A stretch of 40,786 bases of DNA from CAYMKL01 sp964390805 (GTDB lineage: Bacteria; Chloroflexota; Anaerolineae; VGOG01): NCBI GenBank assembly GCA_964390805.1, contig CAYMKL010000055.1, positions 1 to 40,786 on the forward strand, in the 5' to 3' direction. How positions within the stretch are numbered: the stretch's first letter is position 1; each line of letters starts with the position of its first letter. The translations under genes were made by a program, and so were the position numbers. A model generated the notes under the pieces. The model did no database searches. It was not told the origin of the DNA and saw only the letters and a program-made list of their open reading frames with translations. Below, in pieces: positions 1-6,727 of this stretch.

Positions 1-2029
1 GAGGGGAGGTGAACTGCGGGAGGGTGCTCTCGAAATTGTCCCAGACCATGAGTACCCGCTTTTCGCGGAAGAGTCGGGCTGCTTCCGCCCACTGCTCGGC
101 CTCTGGCAGGCGTTGGAAGTCGTCGCCCAGGAGGTAGGTGCCCAGGGTCTGCACGGCGGCCTCGGCGTCGGCGCCCCGTTCGAAGGACAGGAAGCAGGCC
201 CCGTCGGGAAAGAGGCCGCTGCGCGTCCACCAGAAGGCGGCCTCTCGTGCCAGGGCCGTCTTGCCCATGCCGCCCATGCCGCTGACCACCACGGCGCGGT
301 GGCGGGCGAAGCAGCGCTCCAACTGGTGCAGCTCGCGGGCGCGGCCAATGAAACGATAGCGGGGCGGCAGTGGGAAAGCGCCCACGTCTTCGCCGCGGGC
401 GGGGGCACGGCGGGCACTGGTCACGGCCAGCTCGCCGCCCAGTGCGGCGGCCAACTCGGCCAGCCGTGCCTGCTCCTGCGTCGGATCGCGGAAGTCGTAC
501 CAGCGCAGGGCGTCCAAGCGGGGCGGCAGCTCCGCGTCGTCCAGCCGCAGTGGAATGATGTGGCGCCCTTGCGGGTCGCGGGCGCGGGCGATAGCCTCCT
601 CGTAGGCTACCCAATCGGACGCCAGTGATGCCTCGGTGCAGGCCAGCAGCAGGGTGCGGCTCTTGCGGATGCCCTCCTCGCACACGACGTGGATGGGGCC
701 GCGGTGGATCTCCCACTTGTCCAGGAAAATGTGCAGGCCGTAGCGGTCGCGCAGCGCCGTGGCGAAACGCTCCACCTGCTCCTCGTTGGCGTGGCTGTGG
801 CTCAGGAAGGCGTCGAAGGGGTATTCGCCCTCACCCCCGGCCCCTCTCCCGACATCGGGAGAGGGGAGAGGCACGACGCGGCGGGCGGTGGGGGGAACCA
901 GAGCGAGGTCAACTCCTCGCTGGTAGAGATTGGACAGAAACCAATCCTGCAATTGGATGCTGGGCGCGTCGGGTTCGCGGGCCAGCCAGCGATAGGGGTT
1001 GGCGATGAGGGCGGCGCGGCCGGCCTCCAGCGCGGTACCCACTGTGGTGCCAACGGCCAGCTCGCGGTAGAAGCGTTCCACCAGGATGCGGGTGGCCTCC
1101 ACGTGCACGGCGTGACTCATGGCCACCACCGAGCCCACACCGGCTTCCACCAGGCGGGGGGCCACGGAGCGGAAGACCGGCTGCCGCGCCACCGCCCCAC
1201 TGCGGCACGCCTCCAGAATGGCCAACGGGATGTTCTCGGCCGCCAGCAGGTCGCCTAGCCGGTCGGCGCGCACGTAGTCGGTAGGCCGGGCATCGGTGGC
1301 CGTCCTCTTCTCGAAGCAGAGCGTGCCCAGGCCGATGGTGGGCAGGTAAGTGCCGTGGCCGTCGAAGTGCAGGATGTGGTACGGCTCGCCGCGGCTGCGG
1401 GCGCCGGCCAGCATCTCCTCCATGCGGGGCAGCGTGGGCGGGCGGCAGAAGTCTACCTGCACGTCGCCAGCCAGCGCGTCCAGCGCGTCGAGCATGCCTC
1501 GGGTGGTGGAACGGGGATCAATGAAGCCCAGGTCGTCGGGGCGGGAGACGACGAGGAGGATGCGCAGCGGCAGTTTGGTCGGGTAGCGCATCCGGCGGCG
1601 GCCGCCCTCGAACTGGCGGCGGATGGTGATGCCACGCCGCGTGAAAGGGCCGCGATGGTCGCGCAGCAGCTCCCAGGGCACGCGCAACACCTCGCTCTCC
1701 TTGCTGGCGATGCTGAGCACCCGCGGCGGGTCGCCATCCAGCAGGTCGTTGAGCAGGTCGCGCCGGTCGCCGTGACCGAAGAGCTGCTCGTAGAGGTTGC
1801 CCCCCCACGCCTCCAGCCGCCGCTCCACGTCTTGAGCACGAACGTAGTCCCCTGCGCCAGGGAAGTCCATGAACTCCTCCAGGTACCAGCGCACGGCCTC
1901 GTAGTCCTTCTCCGCCAGCGGCGAGCGAAAAGGGGTCGGCTTGCTGGGATCCGCACCCCAGTTGGGGTTGAGGACGACATTCCAGCCGTCATCCCGCCTC
2001 GAGAAAGTCAGTCGCAGTTCAGTGGTCAT
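1..2029 (-). CDS. CHAT-TIR-STAND protein, 3' end beyond the window
   Basis: One frame is open from an ATG at 2029 to the left edge (at least 676 codons). Residues 1-150 match the usual pre-CHAT region, including the PWELLRD motif. The CHAT caspase-like domain shows its His in HFDGHG (H225) and its Cys in LEACRSG (C275). A TIR domain follows at about 403-535: it starts FDAFLSHSHA, and E477 in SDWVAYEEA is at the NADase glutamate position. A STAND/NB-ARC ATPase comes next, with Walker A GMGGMGKTAL (K590) and Walker B VLMVWDN (D664). Any C-terminal sensor lies outside the window. STAND proteins oligomerise on sensing a trigger; here two different effectors, a protease and a possible NAD+ hydrolase, precede one switch. 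A role in phage defence or regulated death is inference. The CHAT-TIR linker carries a dispersed repeat. Domain calls are firm, function is not. Confidence 0.9.
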   Translation of the reverse strand, partial: MTTELRLTFSRRDDGWNVVLNPNWGADPSKPTPFRSPLAEKDYEAVRWYLEEFMDFPGAGDYVRAQDVERRLEAWGGNLYEQLFGHGDRRDLLNDLLDGDPPRVLSIASKESEVLRVPWELLRDHRGPFTRRGITIRRQFEGGRRRMRYPTKLPLRILLVVSRPDDLGFIDPRSTTRGMLDALDALAGDVQVDFCRPPTLPRMEEMLAGARSRGEPYHILHFDGHGTYLPTIGLGTLCFEKRTATDARPTDYVRADRLGDLLAAENIPLAILEACRSGAVARQPVFRSVAPRLVEAGVGSVVAMSHAVHVEATRILVERFYRELAVGTTVGTALEAGRAALIANPYRWLAREPDAPSIQLQDWFLSNLYQRGVDLALVPPTARRVVPLPSPDVGRGAGGEGEYPFDAFLSHSHANEEQVERFATALRDRYGLHIFLDKWEIHRGPIHVVCEEGIRKSRTLLLACTEASLASDWVAYEEAIARARDPQGRHIIPLRLDDAELPPRLDALRWYDFRDPTQEQARLAELAAALGGELAVTSARRAPARGEDVGAFPLPPRYRFIGRARELHQLERCFARHRAVVVSGMGGMGKTALAREAAFWWTRSGLFPDGACFLSFERGADAEAAVQTLGTYLLGDDFQRLPEAEQWAEAARLFREKRVLMVWDNFESTLPQFTSP
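829..872. repeat. Palindromic dispersed repeat, in-frame in the CHAT-TIR linker
   Basis: Positions 841-852 and 855-866 are perfect 12-bp inverted repeats around a 2-base loop. The surrounding sequence resembles the widespread bacterial repeat that, on the + strand, reads like TPGPSPDIGRGE. The gene remains open through it (coded linker about PLPSPDVGRGAGGEG), so it sits in-frame between the two effector domains. Confidence 0.7.
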
Positions 2030-2076
2030 GGCCGTTCGCTCCTTGCCTTTCACATTGGACTTTGGACAACGCTGAA

Positions 2077-2173
2077 GAAACCCGTTTTCTGATGACTCTG
2101 TTACCGAAATCTAACTGAATCAACCTATCTCAAGTCAACATGGACGGCAATCTGGGGTGAGAAAACGGGTTTC
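2077..2173. repeat. 14-bp inverted repeat upstream of the CHAT-TIR-STAND gene
   Basis: Arms gaaacccgttttct (2077-2090) and its exact reverse complement (2160-2173) enclose 69 bases between the SDR stop and the CHAT gene start. Each arm is itself nearly palindromic. It could be a small non-autonomous repeat, a pair of operator sites or a folded leader. There is no T-run, which argues against a simple terminator. Confidence 0.5.
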
Positions 2174-2198
2174 TGGTCGCCATCTGTTTAGTGGACCA

Positions 2199-2912
2199 TC
2201 AAGGGCGGCCGTACAGCGGAATACGCGCGCCATTCACCATCCGCGCCTCGTCGGAACACAGATACAGGATCATTGAAGCGATTTCCTCTGGCGTGGTCCA
2301 TGAAACATTCTTGGGCGTCGGTGCGCGGTCACGTTCGTGCTTCACGTCAATGGCGCGCACCAATAGCGTGTTGGCTGTGACACCGGAACCTCTTAGCTCC
2401 TGAGCCAGCGCCAGCATCAGGGTTTCCTCAGCGGCTTTGCCAATGGCGTAAGGTGCAACATTTTCGGGGGGACTAGATGCGTGCGGCGAAGAAATCACGA
2501 TCATGCGCCCCCACTGGTTCGCCACAAGATGCGGGACAAACGCCTGTGCCACGTACAGGGTGGTCCATAAATGCTGCTGGAGCATGTCGGACACCTCGTT
2601 CGCCGTGACCTCAACCACCGGTTTCCCGCCGGTCCAGCCGCCAACCAGATGCAACAAGATTTCGGCGCGGCCGAATTTCTCCAGCACCGCATCCGCCGCC
2701 GCCTGTGCATCAACCGGGTCCGTGAGATCGAGCGCCTGCGTCAGGTAGCGGTCTTCTGATAGACCCAATTCACCCACCAATTGCGCCAGGCGCTCAGCAT
2801 TTCTGCCAAAGAGCGCCAGCCGAGCGCCGTGTTCCGCCAGACGATGCGTCACCACGCGCCCCAGACCACCGGTCGCGCCGGTGATGATGGCAACCCTATC
2901 TTCTATATTCAT
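2199..2912 (-). CDS. Short-chain dehydrogenase/reductase (SDR)
   Basis: A classical SDR of about 237 residues. The N-terminal Rossmann motif TGATGGLG binds NAD(P); the Ser is in VISSPHAS and the catalytic pair in YAIGK. The NNAG motif of the family is replaced by HLVGG, so it is a divergent member. I chose the ATG at 2912 because AAGGAGG lies seven bases upstream; the frame also opens six bases earlier with TTG. It stands alone between a 400-bp repeat element and the CHAT-TIR-STAND gene. The family is certain; the substrate cannot be read from the sequence. Confidence 0.88.
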   Translation of the reverse strand: MNIEDRVAIITGATGGLGRVVTHRLAEHGARLALFGRNAERLAQLVGELGLSEDRYLTQALDLTDPVDAQAAADAVLEKFGRAEILLHLVGGWTGGKPVVEVTANEVSDMLQQHLWTTLYVAQAFVPHLVANQWGRMIVISSPHASSPPENVAPYAIGKAAEETLMLALAQELRGSGVTANTLLVRAIDVKHERDRAPTPKNVSWTTPEEIASMILYLCSDEARMVNGARIPLYGRP

Positions 2913-2931
2913 TTGCAAACCTCCTTCCCAT

Positions 2932-3332
2932 GCTATACCAATCGCCTATTCAAAGGCCGTGTTCTGAGATGAAGTGGCTTTCGTCCGTGTCATTGCGAGC
3001 GGACGCACTATGGCTTGTCGCCTGCACCGCAGCGAGACCAGCCACAGCTCAATACCTAACATGCCAAGATGAGCGAAGCAATCTCCCTCTGGTAATCCCT
3101 CTCAATGTCCGGAGGAGATTGCTTCCCTTCGACAGCCCTTCGACGGGGCTCAGGACAAGGCTCAGGACAGGCGTCACTCCGTTACTGGTCAGCGCAAGTG
3201 CTCACGCCGGCCACGGCGGTGATAGGACGATGCCGGCTGGCCAGAGCCGTTCCTCGCAATGACACTCCATAGGGTCTGCGACCCCGACAGAGTGAACGAA
3301 TTCATGGTTCTTGGAACCGCAATTGGTATTAG
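2932..3332. repeat. Composite palindromic element filling the ribA-SDR gap
   Basis: This gene-free stretch (2913-3339) is built of nested inverted repeats. The outermost pair is gctataccaatcgc (2932-2945) with an imperfect complement at 3318-3332. The middle pair is gtgtcattgcgag (2987-2999) and its exact complement at 3253-3265. The inner pair is gaagcaatctcc (3075-3086) and its exact complement at 3114-3125. A copy of the TTCGAC...GCTCAGGACA dispersed repeat lies inside at 3134-3170. It looks like a non-autonomous transposable or RNA-folding repeat invaded by a second family. No convincing ORF is present. Confidence 0.65.
3134..3170. repeat. TTCGAC-GCTCAGGACA dispersed repeat, copy 1
   Basis: Reads agcccttcgacggggctcag followed by a duplicated tail of the same motif. 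Related copies lie at 15204-15239, 30749-30780, 31498-31527 and 34359-34388, in both orientations. This is the only intergenic copy; the other four are inside coding sequence. Confidence 0.6.
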
Positions 3333-3339
3333 CCAGACT

Positions 3340-4098
3340 CTATTGATCCTCAATAACTGAAATCTGCTCCGCCGTCATCCCCTCCACAATCGGGCGGTCG
3401 CTCTGCTCCAGAAGTCGCTCCTTGCCAGCCCAATCAATCAGATGGTCTGATTTTGTGGCCTTGGTTTCCAAATAGAACCGGTTGTGGGGATTGGGGGGAA
3501 TGATTAGCGGAACCCGCTCGGTGACCACGATGCCATGCTGGGTCAGCTCAGCGATTTTGCGCGGGTTGTTGGTCATCAGGCGAACAGATTTGACCTTCAG
3601 GGAATTTAGCATGTGCGCAGCCACGCTGTACTCGCGCTCGTCGTCGCGAAAGCCCAGCGCGATGTTCGCCTCGACGGTGTCGTAGCCATGATCTTGCAGC
3701 CCATAGGCGCGGATCTTGTTTATAAAACCGATACCGCGCCCCTCTTGCCGCATGTATAACACGACTCCCTTATCCGCCTCTCCAACTTGCTTCAACGCCG
3801 CCTCCAACTGATCTCGGCAATCGCAGCGCAGCGAACCGATGGCATCGCCCGTTGCACATTCGGAGTGCAACCGTACGAGGACGTTTTCGCCATCGCACAC
3901 GTCACCGTGGACGAACGCGGCGTGTTCCTTGTCGTCGCGGTTGTTGTAGAAGGCCACGACGTGGAAGCCCCCGAAGCGAGAGGGCAGCTCAGCAATGGCG
4001 GCGATCCTGACGCAGACGCGGTCGCGTCCATAGCCGTCGCACACATGGCGGCGATTCTCATCCAACAACTCCTTGATTCGCATGTGAGTCAGTGACAT
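3340..4098 (-). CDS. ribA: GTP cyclohydrolase II
   Basis: Converts GTP to 2,5-diamino-6-ribosylamino-4(3H)-pyrimidinone 5'-phosphate, formate and pyrophosphate, the first step of riboflavin synthesis. About 252 residues. The Zn-binding cysteines appear in HSECATGDAIGSLRCDC (C81, C92, C94 from the chosen start), followed by the active-site stretch YMRQEGRGIGF. The start at 4098 is preferred because GGGAGG lies six bases upstream; an ATG at 4104 and a TTG at 4119 are also in frame. No fused DHBP synthase is present. The region just upstream is the remnant of a RibD-type reductase, the enzyme acting two steps later, so ribA once sat in a riboflavin operon. Confidence 0.93.
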   Translation of the reverse strand: MSLTHMRIKELLDENRRHVCDGYGRDRVCVRIAAIAELPSRFGGFHVVAFYNNRDDKEHAAFVHGDVCDGENVLVRLHSECATGDAIGSLRCDCRDQLEAALKQVGEADKGVVLYMRQEGRGIGFINKIRAYGLQDHGYDTVEANIALGFRDDEREYSVAAHMLNSLKVKSVRLMTNNPRKIAELTQHGIVVTERVPLIIPPNPHNRFYLETKATKSDHLIDWAGKERLLEQSDRPIVEGMTAEQISVIEDQ

Positions 4099-4318
4099 GT
4101 GCATCCTCCCCCATAACAAATACCTGGGCGCACCGTTGGCGCAAGCGGGCGATTTGCGCTGCGCTGGTCTGCTGGGTCGTAAAGAGCATCACCCGGACTG
4201 GGCCTACGGTGAGAAATCGGCTGTCCAGGCATAGCTTTGCATCGAAGACGATGCCGACTTTTATGGGGTTCTCTACTCGCGAAGAAACGTTAGAGGGCCG
4301 AATTATCCGGCTTGACCT
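4058..4318 (-). pseudogene. RibD/ArfC-type reductase, middle fragment
   Basis: The frame opens right after the bcp stop and closes with TGA at 4058, overlapping the start of ribA in another frame. Its product contains ENPIKVGIVFDAKLCLDSRF followed by PVRVMLFTTQQ and CAQVFVMGED. This matches the middle of the RibD reductase domain (NP-x-RVVVDS ... TT ... GE). It begins close to where the fragment at 12557-12820 stops, with only the TVLADD segment lacking between them. The C-terminal third of the reductase is missing. No start codon or ribosome site is seen, so it is a remnant. Confidence 0.75.
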
Positions 4319-4783
4319 TTAGCTCACGGGAGCGAGACCTAGCGCGATTAGCAAGAAGTCGGTCGTCGTCTCTGGTTTGACCTTGAGTCGAAAATCCGCC
4401 AGCCGGCCTTCCTCGTCAATGGCGAAGTGGCTGCGGATGATCCCCTCATAGGTCATGCCGAATTCCTTCCCCCAGGCGCCGTAGGCCTCGGCCACCTTGT
4501 GGTCTGGATCCGAGAGCAGTATAAAAGGCAGGTTGTGCTTCTCCCGGAACGTGATTAAGTCCTCAAGCGGGTCGGGACTGACACCGATCACTACGAAGTC
4601 TTCCCCTTCGATGCTGGGATAGACGTCGCGGATGGCGCAAGCCTGCGTGATGCAGCCGGGGGTATGAGCCTGGGGATAGAAGTAGAGTATCACTTTCTTG
4701 CCGCGAAAGTCTGATAGACTCACTTCCTGGCCGTCGTCGGACGTTAGTGCAAACTCTGGAGCTATAGTGCCTTTTTCTAACAT
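4319..4783 (-). CDS. bcp: Thioredoxin-dependent peroxiredoxin, BCP/PrxQ type
   Basis: Reduces hydrogen and organic peroxides using thioredoxin. 154 residues, normal for the family. The peroxidatic Cys is C44 in HTPGCITQAC and the resolving Cys is C49, the atypical two-Cys spacing of PrxQ. Where most members read TPGCTTEAC, this one has Ile-Thr-Gln. A ribosome site (AGGAGG) precedes the ATG. It is the last gene of the block lying between the two RibD fragments, so it probably arrived with, or was carried along by, the ATPase operon. The stop codon abuts the RibD remnant. Confidence 0.9.
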   Translation of the reverse strand: MLEKGTIAPEFALTSDDGQEVSLSDFRGKKVILYFYPQAHTPGCITQACAIRDVYPSIEGEDFVVIGVSPDPLEDLITFREKHNLPFILLSDPDHKVAEAYGAWGKEFGMTYEGIIRSHFAIDEEGRLADFRLKVKPETTTDFLLIALGLAPVS

Positions 4784-4926
4784 CTGTTCCTCCTATCTAT
4801 CCTCTCTATTTAGAACTAGATACCACGTTTACGAAATCCTGTTCACTCGTGCCATGTTGACCTCCGTCGGCTGCCCAACCGAGCTAGTGCCGTGCAGTCA
4901 AGACTGATGTCCTACGAGGACGCGCT

Positions 4927-5370
4927 CTACAGCATCTCCACCTGCACCCCGGTTTGCTCCTCGACTCTCTGCGCGAGGCGGGATAGAATCGTCGGTTCGA
5001 GCAGGCACGTGTCCGGTTGTGGGCAGCCCAATATGAGCATCTCAGCACGAGTTTCTACCAGGTAGCGCAGTAACTGGTCCTCGAAACGCCCCACACGCAC
5101 GGCGAAGTCGGCCTCGACTCCCTGCGCTTGGGCCTGCTCTACCAGTGTCCTCATAATGAACTCGCCCATCTTGCGTAGTTCTTCGGCAGCCACGCTAACG
5201 TGGCCTGTTGTGGCCCGTCTCATAAACTCCAGGTCGGCGATGTACACGAAGGTCAGCGGAAGCCTGCGCTCCTGCGCCAGGGCAATGGCGTGTTCCACTG
5301 TGGGCTCGCTACCCTCACCACCACGGGTCGCGCAAACGATGCCGCTAGAATCATGGTTCGTCTGGTTCAT
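4927..5370 (-). CDS. UspA-like universal stress protein
   Basis: 147 residues with the Usp alpha/beta fold pattern: an N-terminal strand followed by HAIALAQERRLPLTFVYIAD and a late strand AEMLILGC. The usual ATP-binding signature G-2x-G-9x-G(S/T) is not present after LILGC, so it may not bind ATP in the standard way. It lies 94 bases downstream of atpG with a good ribosome site (GAGGAG). The gap holds a small 7-bp inverted repeat (5423-5441) too weak to call a terminator. Its position suggests co-transcription with the ATPase under stress, which is inference. Confidence 0.75.
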   Translation of the reverse strand: MNQTNHDSSGIVCATRGGEGSEPTVEHAIALAQERRLPLTFVYIADLEFMRRATTGHVSVAAEELRKMGEFIMRTLVEQAQAQGVEADFAVRVGRFEDQLLRYLVETRAEMLILGCPQPDTCLLEPTILSRLAQRVEEQTGVQVEML

Positions 5371-5464
5371 GGCCTTACTCCTCCTCTACTCAAATATCAC
5401 CTTTGACCACTTACCACTACTAGAATCAAACAGCTTGATTCGTTTATCATCATCTCGTTACTCA

Positions 5465-6400
5465 TTACTGTGGGCCGATCAGCCCGGCACCGGCGGCCAA
5501 CTCCTGCATTTCCCGTGTGATCTCTTTCTGCCGCCCTGTCTGAACCACCAGTGTCAGTTCGGCGATAAGCCGCTCGGCGTTCTGGGAAGCTGATTCCATC
5601 AGTTGGTAACGCGTCGAGTGCTCCGCAGCAGCCGAATCCAGAAGCAACTCGTACAGCTTCGTCGCCGTCCACTGCTCGACGACACGGGCGTAGAGGCTCA
5701 GCGGATCGGTTTCGATGATTGGGGGCAACCACGGCCTGCGTGTGGAGACCCCTTGCTCAGGAGATACTAGTTGCGGAGGAATCAGGCGGACCACTGCGGG
5801 CTCGTAGCGGCCTGTGCCGCGATAGGCGTTGTAGACTACATCAACCGCGTCCAGTTCGCCACCCTCGTAGCGCGCCAACCATTGCCGGGTCAAATCAAAG
5901 GCCAGGTGGAAGGGCGGCAGTGCGGCTGCCGATAGCTTACTAGACCAAACCACCGGTCGGTGGCGTCTCCAGAGCAAACGAAGCACTCGAGATCCCAGTG
6001 CCAAGAGCTCCACCTGGGCACCGTTGGCCTCCTGCTCGGCTAGATACCGCTCGGCAAGCTCGGCAACCGCCGCGTTGAACCGGCCGCACAGCCCACGCTC
6101 GCTGCCGACCACCAGCGCCACAACCCGCATGTCCCCGTTCTCGCTCCCCCTTGGGCCGAACGGGAGAGAGAATCGCCGGGCAAGCTGCTCAACCAGCCTA
6201 GTGCGCTGCCTGACTGGCGAGTGAGGCGCGAGCAACGACAGGAGGGCCGTCAACCGCCCTTCATATCGCCGCACACCGGCGCCACGCTTGAGTGCTGCCT
6301 TCCAACTCCCCAGAGAGATGGTGCGCAGAGCGCTTAGGATGGGCTCCACAGTGCGAATGTGGTCGAGACGGGCTTGGGCTCGCTCTACTTCCTCAACCAT
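5465..6400 (-). CDS. atpG: N-ATPase gamma subunit (central stalk)
   Basis: The rotating shaft of F1. 311 residues, slightly longer than the usual 290. The N-terminal helix RLDHIRTVEPILSALRTIS and C-terminal helix SASQNAERLIAELTLVVQTG are the antiparallel coiled coil that turns inside the alpha/beta ring, and the Rossmann-like middle contains GSERGLCGRFN. It follows the DarA-like gene by six bases and is the last ATPase gene, as expected in N-ATPase operons. The N-ATPase assignment rests on gene order and the c subunit; gamma itself is conserved but divergent. Confidence 0.9.
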   Translation of the reverse strand: MVEEVERAQARLDHIRTVEPILSALRTISLGSWKAALKRGAGVRRYEGRLTALLSLLAPHSPVRQRTRLVEQLARRFSLPFGPRGSENGDMRVVALVVGSERGLCGRFNAAVAELAERYLAEQEANGAQVELLALGSRVLRLLWRRHRPVVWSSKLSAAALPPFHLAFDLTRQWLARYEGGELDAVDVVYNAYRGTGRYEPAVVRLIPPQLVSPEQGVSTRRPWLPPIIETDPLSLYARVVEQWTATKLYELLLDSAAAEHSTRYQLMESASQNAERLIAELTLVVQTGRQKEITREMQELAAGAGLIGPQ

Positions 6401-6406
6401 CGGTGC

Positions 6407-6727
6407 TCAGTAGACCTCGAAGTGCTCTAGATCCCAAACGAACACGACTGCCCCGCCCACTCTGACGCCCATTGGTGCGGGACCCGGCGCTAGCGGCTCA
6501 CTTGGCTCGGTACACTCCACCAGGACTTCGGAGTGGCATCCCCTACGTACGATGGCCAGAACTTCGTCCAGGTCCTTGTTCTCCACGGCAATGAAGAGCA
6601 TCTGCTGAGCTTGACGCAACATGCCACCACGACTCTCCACAAAGGTCGCCGAGTGACCAGCCTCTATCAGATCCTGCAAAACGCATTCCGCCTCATCCCG
6701 TGACACTACGGCCATCACCATCTTCAT
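6407..6727 (-). CDS. DarA-like PII-fold protein (c-di-AMP receptor family) inside the ATPase operon
   Basis: 106 residues. It resembles the cyclic-di-AMP receptor DarA/PstA: N-terminal strand MKMVMAVVSRDEAE, loop SRGGMLRQAQQMLFI where DarA has TTGGFLRxGNTT, and the C-terminal signature VGGAVVFVWDLEHFEVY matching VGGATVFVxxVxxF. The Asn/Thr positions of the ligand loop are replaced by Gln residues, so the ligand may differ. It is tied to the ATPase: its ATG overlaps the atpA stop by four bases (ATGA) and atpG starts six bases after its stop. N-ATPase operons are known as atpDCQRBEFAG without such a gene. A role as a nucleotide-sensing regulator of the pump is inference. Classical GlnB is unlikely because no GlnB T-loop is present. 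Confidence 0.75.
   Translation of the reverse strand: MKMVMAVVSRDEAECVLQDLIEAGHSATFVESRGGMLRQAQQMLFIAVENKDLDEVLAIVRRGCHSEVLVECTEPSEPLAPGPAPMGVRVGGAVVFVWDLEHFEVY

Noticed and set aside
5423..5441. Terminator between atpG and usp
   Set aside because: Only 7-bp arms, AT-rich, no T-run. Too weak, so usp may be co-transcribed.
6407..6727. Classical GlnB/GlnK PII protein
   Set aside because: No GlnB T-loop or Tyr uridylylation segment; the C-terminal VGGAVVFV signature fits the DarA family better.
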